A stretch of DNA of 15,989 nucleotides from Bacteroidota bacterium (lineage in GTDB: Bacteria; CLD3; SB21). How positions within the stretch are numbered: position 1 is the first letter of the stretch; each line of letters starts with the position of its first letter. The stretch is from contig JAGQUY010000191.1 in assembly GCA_020438245.1 (NCBI GenBank), forward strand, positions 1-15,989. Reading direction: 5' to 3'. Both the position numbers and the translations under genes were made by a program. Of the stretch, positions 8,441 to 15,176 are shown one piece after another. The notes below the pieces were generated by a model. It was given only the letters and a program-made list of their open reading frames with translations. It did not search any database and was not told the DNA's origin.

Positions 8441-9382
8441 ATGCAATCGTTAAACAAGAATATCCCCGCGACATTTGTACTGTTTCTTTTCGTTGCCTGG
8501 TCCGGATACGCCCAGAAAAAGATCAGCATCGTTACCTCTCTGCCCGACCTTGCCAGCATCGCACAAGAAGTGGGCGGGGACAAGGTTGAAGCCACATCTA
8601 TTGCGAAGGGCTACCAAGATCCCCATTTTGTGGATGCCAAGCCGAGTTACATGATCAGCCTGCAAAAGGCAGATCTATTCATTGAAATGGGACTGGATCT
8701 TGAAATCGGCTGGGTTCCCCTGCTTGTGGATGGCGCTCGCAACCCTGCCATTCAGCCCGGAGGAAAAGGATTTTTGGATGCATCCACAGGAGTGCCTTTG
8801 CTGGAAATTCCCTCCGGCGATCCGACCAAGCTCAGAGCTGAAGGAGATATTCATGTGTACGGAAATCCGCACTACTGGTTGGATCCGCAGCGTGGAAAGG
8901 TGATCGCCAAGAATATCTTTGACGCGCTGGTTGCCCTTCGCCCGGAAAACAAAGACTACTTCAAAAAGAATCTGGATGCGTTTGATAAAAAAATCGACGA
9001 AAAAACTGCGGTTTGGATCGCTAAGTTGGCCCCGCTTAAGGGCACGAAGATCATAGCTTTCCACAACAGTTGGCCGTATCTGACGGAGCGATTCGGTCTT
9101 CAGGTGCAGGCATTCATCGAGCCCAAACCTGGCATCCCCCCGACGCCCAAGCATTTGGTCAGTCTGATCAAGCTTATTCAAGAGCAGAACATCGGCAGCA
9201 TCATCATAGAGCCCTATTACAGTAAAAAATCAGCGGAAATCCTGGCCGAAAAAACCAACGCGCAAATTGTTGAACTGGCGACCTCGGTAGGCGCCGAAAA
9301 ATCGATCAACAGTTATTTTGACTTGTTCGACTACAACGTCAATCGGCTCGTCGATGCACTCGGCAAGTCCGCACACCATTAA
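8441..9382 (+). CDS. znuA: Zinc/manganese ABC transporter substrate-binding protein (ZnuA/TroA family)
   Basis: This 313-aa periplasmic protein captures a divalent metal and delivers it to the inner-membrane permease. The signal peptide (1-24, ending GYA|Q) lacks a lipobox Cys, so it is soluble in the periplasm. Mature sequence opens KISIVTSLPDLASIAQEVGG, typical of cluster A-I binding proteins. Probable ligands are His62 (QDPHFVD), His144 (NPHYWLDP) and His208 (IAFHNSW), with an acidic ligand in YFDLFDYN (Asp294 or Asp297). Three histidines favour zinc, but Mn or Fe cannot be excluded. The long His-rich loop of E. coli ZnuA is absent; only GDIHVYGNPHYW marks that region. GGAAAGG precedes ATG, and the permease gene starts 16 bp after the stop, so the two are co-transcribed. 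Confidence 0.92.
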   Translation: MQSLNKNIPATFVLFLFVAWSGYAQKKISIVTSLPDLASIAQEVGGDKVEATSIAKGYQDPHFVDAKPSYMISLQKADLFIEMGLDLEIGWVPLLVDGARNPAIQPGGKGFLDASTGVPLLEIPSGDPTKLRAEGDIHVYGNPHYWLDPQRGKVIAKNIFDALVALRPENKDYFKKNLDAFDKKIDEKTAVWIAKLAPLKGTKIIAFHNSWPYLTERFGLQVQAFIEPKPGIPPTPKHLVSLIKLIQEQNIGSIIIEPYYSKKSAEILAEKTNAQIVELATSVGAEKSINSYFDLFDYNVNRLVDALGKSAHH

Positions 9383-9398
9383 GGCATCAGGAGAAGTC

Positions 9399-10244
9399 AT
9401 GTTTGAAATGTTCAGTTTGGAATTCATGCTGCACGCGTTTCTGGCGTGCTGTATCCTCGGTTTTCTGTTGAGTTACTTGGGAATCCATGTGGTTGGCCGC
9501 GGGATTGTTTTCGTCGACCTTGCACTGGGACAAATCTCTTCACTGGGGGTTGCGATCGCCGAATTCGTGCACTATGGGGAGTGGTGGCTTCCCATTGTGT
9601 TTACTGTGCTGGGCGCTGTTCTCTTGTCCCTCATCCACATTCACGACCGGCGGTTGCGGCTGGAAGCCGTGATTGGGATCGTTTACGTTGTGGCATCCGC
9701 GGTAACCGTTCTGATCATAGCAAAGACGCCGCACGGAGAAGCCAACATCCAGGAAGTCCTGTTCGGAATTCTGCTTGGGGTGACCGGAGACGACCTGCGA
9801 AACTTGCTCTATGTTTTCGGGGTCATCGGCATCCTTCATATCATCTTCTACAAGGCCATCAACACCATTACCGTTAAAATGGAGGCGGGGGAATCAGGCA
9901 ATTTCAGCCTTAAAGAACGCGGATTGAATTTTTTCTTTTATATGTCCATCGGTTTGGCGATCGTCTTTGCCGTTCGTATTGGCGGTGTGCTGCCGGTCTT
10001 TGCATTTCTCGTTGTGCCTGCGGTTAGCGCGGTTCTGCTGGCCCGTAATAAAGTCGTGATCTTGATACTGGCGGTGGGTATTTCCGTCCTGGCAAGTTAT
10101 TTCGGTCTGTTGTTCGCTTACACGTTGGATTTTCCAACAGGGCCGTCGGTTGTTGCAATGTTCGGCGCCATTTTTCTTCTTGCCAGCGGAGCCCGCTTCA
10201 TACGAAAGAAAGTCTTTAAGATCAGTTTCGAGGAAGAACAATAG
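9399..10244 (+). CDS. znuB: Metal ABC transporter permease (ZnuB/TroC, ABC-3 family)
   Basis: The 281-aa inner-membrane protein has about eight hydrophobic segments and forms the translocation channel for the metal handed over by the binding protein. ABC-3 hallmarks are visible: GRGIVFVDLALGQISSLGVAIA near residue 31 (normally a DALSH..LPG-type motif), FGILLGVTGDDL around 125, the cytoplasmic loop KAINTITVKMEAG, and FPTGPSVVAMFGAIFLL near the C-terminus. ATG 9399 is chosen because AGGAG lies about seven nt upstream; an earlier in-frame start at 9318 would lie inside the znuA coding sequence. The gene is the last in the cluster, and no ATP-binding subunit gene precedes or follows it, so ATPase must come from elsewhere. 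Confidence 0.9.
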   Translation: MFEMFSLEFMLHAFLACCILGFLLSYLGIHVVGRGIVFVDLALGQISSLGVAIAEFVHYGEWWLPIVFTVLGAVLLSLIHIHDRRLRLEAVIGIVYVVASAVTVLIIAKTPHGEANIQEVLFGILLGVTGDDLRNLLYVFGVIGILHIIFYKAINTITVKMEAGESGNFSLKERGLNFFFYMSIGLAIVFAVRIGGVLPVFAFLVVPAVSAVLLARNKVVILILAVGISVLASYFGLLFAYTLDFPTGPSVVAMFGAIFLLASGARFIRKKVFKISFEEEQ

Positions 10245-10272
10245 TCAATCACACCCGTGAGACTCCAGAAGA

Positions 10273-10300
10273 GCCGGACCTGCGTCCGGCTTTCTTGTTT
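10273..10300 (+). terminator. Rho-independent terminator after the metal-uptake cluster
   Basis: GCCGGAC (10273-10279) and GTCCGGC (10284-10290) form a perfect 7-bp GC-rich stem around a CTGC loop, followed by TTTCTTGTTT. It lies 28 bp after the permease stop, between convergent genes. The T-rich side serves the plus strand only. Confidence 0.85.
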
Positions 10301-10306
10301 GTGCGG

Positions 10307-10669
10307 CTAAGCGTTTCCTGCCGGTGAATTGGAGTCTGCCGTCATTCCCCAGGGCCCGCAGCGTCTACGCCATTCTGCTTTGAACTTCTCGCGCTCTTCC
10401 GGAGTCATGGCGGCCAGTTTTTCCTCCAACTTCTTCCGCCACCGTTCATGCCTCCAACCGTGTCCCATACGCCATGGAGACCATCCGCGGAAAAGAATAT
10501 GGGAGAGTAGAAGCAGGCCCACTGCTTGCCAGAACCCGATCACCGGACCCGCAAAGAGTTCCGGAACCAGATTGTTCCAGAGCGACATGACGAGCCAACC
10601 CAGCAGTCCGGCAATCAGCCCGAAAAATAGAATACCTTTCGTGATCTTGAGAGCAATCCATTTTTTCAT
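10307..10669 (-). CDS. Small two-TM membrane protein encoded after an ECF sigma factor
   Basis: The 120-aa protein has two predicted membrane helices (about residues 9-31 and 42-60). A strongly basic amphipathic tail follows, containing RHERWRKKLEEKLAAMTPEE and ending RRRCGPWG. The start has a near-ideal AAGGAGG (10680-10674, minus strand) whose first bases are the stop codon of the sigma gene, so the two are translationally linked. No HxxxCxxC zinc anti-sigma motif is present, and I recognise no named family. The position suggests it may tether or modulate the sigma factor, or be its target; this is inference from context. It converges on the metal cluster, 62 bp from the permease stop. Confidence 0.72.
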   Translation of the reverse strand: MKKWIALKITKGILFFGLIAGLLGWLVMSLWNNLVPELFAGPVIGFWQAVGLLLLSHILFRGWSPWRMGHGWRHERWRKKLEEKLAAMTPEEREKFKAEWRRRCGPWGMTADSNSPAGNA

Positions 10670-10678
10670 GGGACCTCC

Positions 10679-11221
10679 TTACATTTCGTCGTATAATTGT
10701 TGCAATCGTGTCCTGAGATGAAGAACCGCATATCGTTTTCTGGACAGCAGTGTATTCACGGATTCTCCGGTCATTTCGGCCATTTCTTTGAAGCTTTTTC
10801 CTTCCAATTCATGCATGGAAAAAACGGACCGTTGTTCTTCCGGAAGCTCATCGAGCGCTTCTGCCAATTCGGTCCAGACCAATGATCGTTCGTATAACTG
10901 ATCCGGATCGAATGAAGGGTCATACAAGATATCTTCGAGCAGCAAAGGTCCTTCTTCTTCCATGATCACCGGCATTGATTGCGGTCGTTTTTTTCTGTAC
11001 CAATCGATGATCTTGTTGCGGGCCACCGTGTAAAGCCATGCCGTAAGCTGTTCAATTGGTTCCGTGATCCGGTAGTTCGTCAATAACTGGTAAAAAACGT
11101 CCTGCAGGATGTCCTCCGCGTCCTCCCTGGTTTTCACCCGTTGCCGGATGAAATCAAGAAGTCTTGGTCTATGATTTAGGATGGCGTCTTGTACGACGTC
11201 CGACGATCCGGATTCCTTCAA
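10679..11221 (-). CDS. ECF-type RNA polymerase sigma factor
   Basis: The 180-aa protein carries only sigma region 2 (~20-90; DAEDILQDVFYQLLTNY and LTAWLYTVARNKIIDWYRKK) and region 4 (~115-175; ALDELPEEQRSVFSMHELEG, then the helix-turn-helix KSFKEMAEMTGESVNTLLSR). This is the group 4 (ECF) layout, without region 1 or 3. It would direct RNA polymerase to its own promoter class in response to a signal. TTG at 11221 is the likely start: AGAGG lies five nt upstream, an in-frame TAA lies 12 nt upstream, and no ATG or GTG occurs near the N-terminus. It reads into the two-TM gene, probably a partner, with the SD of that gene overlapping its stop. The regulon is unknown. Confidence 0.92.
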   Translation of the reverse strand: MKESGSSDVVQDAILNHRPRLLDFIRQRVKTREDAEDILQDVFYQLLTNYRITEPIEQLTAWLYTVARNKIIDWYRKKRPQSMPVIMEEEGPLLLEDILYDPSFDPDQLYERSLVWTELAEALDELPEEQRSVFSMHELEGKSFKEMAEMTGESVNTLLSRKRYAVLHLRTRLQQLYDEM

Positions 11222-11267
11222 ACAAACCTCTATTTAGCCTATTGGACGAACGATAGAGTAAAATATT

Positions 11268-11516
11268 TTAACCGCCCCGCATAGTTCTGGCCAATGCAAC
11301 AACCGCAACGGCTGCCCAAACGCCTTCCAACACGACGAACGGCCAGAAATCGATCAGCGCCGACGCATAACACGCCAGGCCCGCTCCCACTATATTGAGG
11401 ATTGAATAGCTCAGGCTTTCCTGGGCAATCTTTTTGAAAATGCTGAGAAAAAATGCGGCCAGCAGCATCGTCACACCGATGGAGCTCAGCCACAGGGAGA
11501 GTACTTGTTCCGTCAT
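11268..11516 (-). CDS. CBU_0592-like small membrane protein
   Basis: The 82-aa product is almost entirely membrane-embedded, with about three helices (residues 6-25, 38-56 and 57-77). The stretch SYSILNIVGAGLACYASALI, followed by FWPFVVLEGVWAAVA, matches the short conserved family called CBU_0592-like as I remember it. No function is established for that family. GAGG lies five nt before ATG 11516. It lies 46 bp upstream of the sigma factor on the same strand, so it could be the first gene of that operon, but no functional link is visible. Confidence 0.78.
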   Translation of the reverse strand: MTEQVLSLWLSSIGVTMLLAAFFLSIFKKIAQESLSYSILNIVGAGLACYASALIDFWPFVVLEGVWAAVAVVALARTMRGG

Positions 11517-11733
11517 ACCAGCCTCGAGAATCGTTTATTGGAATTGGAAAAATCAACGCCATAACCCATGAGGGAAATCACCGACACGACAACTGCGCAG
11601 CTTTGATTTGTCAACCGAATCAGGACTGCCACAAATTTCACCAAATACGCAGCCAACCGCAAGAGCGCCGTCCAAAACGCACCTGATAAAAGTCATGGTT
11701 TTTGAGGTCCCACTGAACCAAGTTTGGGCTGAA

Positions 11734-11739
11734 TATAAT
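11734..11739 (+). promoter_or_regulatory. Candidate -10 box of the glutamine synthetase-like gene
   Basis: A perfect TATAAT lies 16 nt before ATG 11756 in the 239-bp divergent spacer (11517-11755). No convincing -35 was found at 15-18 bp, and the transcript would start close to the SD GAGG (11746-11749), so support is weak. Confidence 0.25.
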
Positions 11740-11755
11740 ACCGATGAGGCGACCT

Positions 11756-13291
11756 ATGAGAGGATATGCACTGGCCAACCCTCTATCCGCAATATTGAAT
11801 AAGACACCGCAGGATTTTACCCGGACTGATTTGTTGGCGATTATCGAACAACGGGGTATCGAGAGAATAACCTTTCACTACGTTGCTCTCGATGGTAAGC
11901 TGAAGGAGTTGAGAATTCCCGTGGCGAGCAGGCTGCAAGCCGAACGGATTCTCGCCGAAGGGGAACGGGTAGACGGATCTTCCCTATTTAAAGGTCTCGT
12001 CGATGCTTCGTTATCCGATCTGTATGTGGTTCCGATCTACAAATCGGCTTTTTTCAGTCCCTTTGACGATATGAGTCTCGATTTTCTCTGCAGGTTTGCC
12101 GATCCGGAGGGCAACCCTGCGCCTTTTGCGATCGACAATATACTGGCCTCGGCGGATCGATTGTTCAGAAAGTCGACCGGACTTGAGCTAAATGCCCTTG
12201 GTGAATTGGAATTCTATCTGCTGAACACGGCTGAGACACACATGTATCAAACGTCCAAGCAGAAAGGATACCATGCGTCGGCGCCGTACATCAAGAGCGG
12301 TGATATCGTCAATGAAATTACGAGCCACCTGACTCGGATCACGGGATCGGTGAAATATGCGCACAGTGAAGTCGGCTATATTGACAACGTATTCAGCGAT
12401 GTCGAGGAAATTAGAGGCAAGCAAGCCGAACAGCTTGAGATCGAATTTCTGCCCGCACCGGTTGTCGATGCTGCCGATTACCTGGTATTGGCCCGATGGC
12501 TGATCCGAAATGTCGCCTTCAAACACGGCTGCGTGGCAACGTTCACGCCGAAACTGGAAGATGGGGTGGCCGGCAGCGGTCTGCACGTCCATATGGAAAT
12601 ATCCAAGGAGGGTCAGAATCAAATGCGTGAAACCTCCGGAGAACTGTCTGCCGTTGCCAGAAAGCTCATAGGAGGATTATGCACCTATGCGGAATCGCTT
12701 ACTGCCTTCGGCAATACCATGGCGTCATCGTATCTTCGGCTGGTTCCCAATCAGGAGGCTCCGACTCGAGTCTGCTGGAGCGACCTAAACAGAAGTGCCA
12801 TGATACGGGTTCCACTTGGTTGGCACGGTGTGGGTCATTTGGCATCCTCATTCAATCCGACCGACGACATCCCGCCGGAAGGTTCAAGAGGTCGACAAAC
12901 GGTGGAATTGCGAAGTCCTGATGGGAGCGCACTGATCCATCTGCTGCTTGCCGGCATCACCATGGCGGCCGAATGGGGCCTGAAACAAAGGGACAGTGAA
13001 TCCGCGGCGAAAAAGCTCTATGTGCAGGGCAATATCTTTAAAGACCCTTCTCTGCTCAAACAGCTGCCCGCCATCGCGCAAAGCTGCGTCGAGTCTTCGA
13101 GAGTCCTGGGCGATCATCGCAGATTCTACGAGCGGGAAAATATCTTTCCGCCAAGTATGATCGATTATATCATCAATCTGCTACGAACGGAGAACGATGA
13201 AATCCTTCGTGAAAGTCTCACGGATCTGCCTGCCGACGAACGGCTGACGGAAATGCGCAAGATTATGCACAGGGACATTCATCGGCATTAG
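11756..13291 (+). CDS. Glutamine synthetase-like enzyme (class I fold, divergent)
   Basis: Class-I glutamine synthetases join ammonia to glutamate using ATP; relatives join other amines. This 511-aa protein has the N-terminal beta-grasp (DGSSLFKGL) and a full catalytic barrel: GELEF (~149), HSEVG (His203, Glu205), EQLEIEF (~225), GSGLHVHME (~277), NQEAP (the catalytic-Glu motif), NRSAMIR (345-351) and VELRSPDGSA (Arg386). All metal- and ATP-binding positions I can place are kept. It is longer than GlnA (~470 aa), and ~15 extra residues separate HSEVG from the QxExxF motif, so the family is divergent and substrate is open. ATG 11756 is preferred over 11744 because GAGG lies six nt before it. 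It reads toward the NAGGN genes, 113 bp upstream of asnO, and may supply glutamine or act in that pathway. Confidence 0.85.
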   Translation: MRGYALANPLSAILNKTPQDFTRTDLLAIIEQRGIERITFHYVALDGKLKELRIPVASRLQAERILAEGERVDGSSLFKGLVDASLSDLYVVPIYKSAFFSPFDDMSLDFLCRFADPEGNPAPFAIDNILASADRLFRKSTGLELNALGELEFYLLNTAETHMYQTSKQKGYHASAPYIKSGDIVNEITSHLTRITGSVKYAHSEVGYIDNVFSDVEEIRGKQAEQLEIEFLPAPVVDAADYLVLARWLIRNVAFKHGCVATFTPKLEDGVAGSGLHVHMEISKEGQNQMRETSGELSAVARKLIGGLCTYAESLTAFGNTMASSYLRLVPNQEAPTRVCWSDLNRSAMIRVPLGWHGVGHLASSFNPTDDIPPEGSRGRQTVELRSPDGSALIHLLLAGITMAAEWGLKQRDSESAAKKLYVQGNIFKDPSLLKQLPAIAQSCVESSRVLGDHRRFYERENIFPPSMIDYIINLLRTENDEILRESLTDLPADERLTEMRKIMHRDIHRH

Positions 13292-13387
13292 CCAAAGCCA
13301 ACCCCGACAGCTCTTCGTCTTTTTCTCACTGTATTGAAACACAATTAAAAAAAACAGCCAGGAACTTGGTATTCTGGGTTTTTTTCT

Positions 13388-13402
13388 TATCTATAATAGA
13401 TA
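13388..13402 (+). promoter_or_regulatory. Perfect palindrome containing a -10 box before asnO
   Basis: TATCTATAATAGATA is a perfect 15-bp inverted repeat (7-bp arms, one central base) that encloses TATAAT (13392-13397) and ends two nt before ATG 13405. It could be a repressor site. No Shine-Dalgarno is seen before this ATG, and a start ~7 nt after the -10 would give a leaderless message. No good -35 is evident at normal spacing. Confidence 0.45.
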
Positions 13403-13404
13403 CT

Positions 13405-15174
13405 ATGTGTGGAATCTGCGGTGAAATTCGTTTTGATGGGTCCCCAGCCGACCCTTCTTCCGTTCATACCATGAACCAAATACAACAGCCGCGCGGACCG
13501 GACGGCTCTGGACTTTTTGCCTCCAACTCGGTGGCGTTTGGCCATCGCAGGCTGTCCATCATTGACATCAGCACCAGGTCCAGTCAACCCATGGTTGATC
13601 ATGAACTCGGCATTGCACTCGTATTCAACGGAGCAATCTATAACTATCCGGACCTTAAGGAAGAACTGCAGAAAAAAGGATACCGTTTTTTTTCAAGCGG
13701 CGATACGGAGGTTCTCATCAAAGCTTATCACGCGTGGGGTGAACAATTTGTCAAACGTCTCAACGGGATGTTTGCCTTTGCCCTTTGGGAACGTGATTCC
13801 GGGAAGATTGTAATGGGACGTGATAGGCTGGGTATCAAACCCCTGTACTATTCAATGCTGTCACATGGAATGCGGTTTGCATCAAGTCTGCCGGCGCTGC
13901 TCCCCTTTGCGGATATTGATAGATCTATCGATCGAAATGCTCTTCATGCTTATATGACCTTTCATTCTGTCGTTCCTCCCCCTCTGACGCTCGTCAAAGG
14001 TATACGGAAATTGCCTCCGGCAACCATTACCGTATTGGAATCGGATGGCACACGGCGCGACATCAAGTACTGGGAACCGTTATTCGTACCTGACAGAAAA
14101 CCGGATTTTGAAGAATGGCAGGAACGAGTTCTTACGGTTCTTCGCAGGTCTGTTCAGCGACGATTGATTGCCGACGTACCGGTTGGTGTGTTGTTGTCAG
14201 GCGGACTGGATTCCAGCCTCGTCGTCGGACTGCTTGCCGAAGCCGGTGCTTCTGACCTCAAGACTTTTTCAGTCGGATTTGAAGCCGTACGAGGTGAAAA
14301 GGGCGACGAATTTGAATACTCCGATATCGTCTCAAAACGGTTCTCAACCCATCACCATCGAATTTTTGTGGAATCAGATCGCACGCTGGACAATCTCGAA
14401 AAGTGCGTACGGTCCATGTCGGAACCCATGGTCAGCCACGACAATATCGGGTTTTATCTACTGTCCGAGGAAGTTGCCAAACACGTAAAGGTCGTACAAA
14501 GCGGACAGGGCGCCGACGAGGTATTCGCTGGATACCACTGGTATCCTCCCATGATGAACAGTAAAAACCCGCTTCAGGACTACGCGAAAGTCTTTTTCGA
14601 CCGATCGCACGATGAGTACCGCAATGCCGTCTCTTCTGAATTTGTTTCCGAAGACTTCAGTCTTGAATATGTTTCCAAACATTTTGGACATGACGGAGCA
14701 GAGAATCCGGTTGACAAAGCCTTGCGAATTGACACGACGGTCATGCTTGTTGATGATCCGGTGAAGCGGGTTGATAACATGACCATGGCATGGGGATTGG
14801 AAGCACGAGTTCCGTTCCTCGATCACGAGATCGTTGAACTCGCTGCGTCCATACCGGCTGAATTCAAGATCAGCGGGGGCGGCAAGCATGTCTTGAAGGA
14901 GGCGGCGCGCAGGGTTATTCCCGCAGAAGTCATTGACAGACCCAAGGGCTATTTTCCCGTCCCTGCGTTGAAATACCTTCAAGGCCCGTATTTGCAGCGT
15001 GTGAATGACATTCTGAATCATTCCAATTCAGGCAGGCATCGTTTATTTAATTCCACCTATGTCGCCGAACTGCTCAAACAACCGGAAAAACACATCACTC
15101 CTCTCGGCGGCTCAAAACTCTGGCAGATTGCACTTTTGCACTACTGGTTGCAATTGCACGGACTTGAGGAATAA
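13405..15174 (+). CDS. asnO: N-acetylglutaminylglutamine amidotransferase (asparagine synthetase family)
   Basis: This 589-aa enzyme would amidate N-acetylglutaminylglutamine with glutamine-derived ammonia and ATP, giving the osmoprotectant NAGGN. The N-terminal glutaminase half has the nucleophile Cys2 (MCGICGEIRF), PRGPDGSG, GHRRLSIID, FNGAIYNY and SGDTEV. The synthetase half has the ATP-pyrophosphatase loop SGGLDSS (265-271), then GEKGDEFEYSD, SEPMVSHD, VVQSGQGADEVFAGYHWYPP and VDDPVKRVDNMTMAWGLEAR. These last stretches follow the NAGGN subfamily (TIGR03104 as I recall) rather than ordinary AsnB. ATG 13405 is chosen because Cys must become residue 1 after Met removal; an upstream in-frame start at 13366 would bury it. 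The ngg-like gene follows after 2 bp, which fixes the assignment. Confidence 0.92.
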   Translation: MCGICGEIRFDGSPADPSSVHTMNQIQQPRGPDGSGLFASNSVAFGHRRLSIIDISTRSSQPMVDHELGIALVFNGAIYNYPDLKEELQKKGYRFFSSGDTEVLIKAYHAWGEQFVKRLNGMFAFALWERDSGKIVMGRDRLGIKPLYYSMLSHGMRFASSLPALLPFADIDRSIDRNALHAYMTFHSVVPPPLTLVKGIRKLPPATITVLESDGTRRDIKYWEPLFVPDRKPDFEEWQERVLTVLRRSVQRRLIADVPVGVLLSGGLDSSLVVGLLAEAGASDLKTFSVGFEAVRGEKGDEFEYSDIVSKRFSTHHHRIFVESDRTLDNLEKCVRSMSEPMVSHDNIGFYLLSEEVAKHVKVVQSGQGADEVFAGYHWYPPMMNSKNPLQDYAKVFFDRSHDEYRNAVSSEFVSEDFSLEYVSKHFGHDGAENPVDKALRIDTTVMLVDDPVKRVDNMTMAWGLEARVPFLDHEIVELAASIPAEFKISGGGKHVLKEAARRVIPAEVIDRPKGYFPVPALKYLQGPYLQRVNDILNHSNSGRHRLFNSTYVAELLKQPEKHITPLGGSKLWQIALLHYWLQLHGLEE

Positions 15175-15176
15175 TC

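Noticed and set aside
11608..11802. Short plus-strand frame of 64 codons upstream of the GS-like gene
   Set aside because: It runs into the GS-like gene in a different frame and shows no domain, SD or conserved feature.
13292..13340. T-rich stretch after the GS-like gene as an intrinsic terminator
   Set aside because: I could not find a stable GC-rich stem before the T run, so the GS-like gene may read through toward asnO.
14458..15021. Minus-strand open frame of 187 codons inside asnO
   Set aside because: The opposite strand encodes highly conserved amidotransferase motifs; this is a shadow frame.
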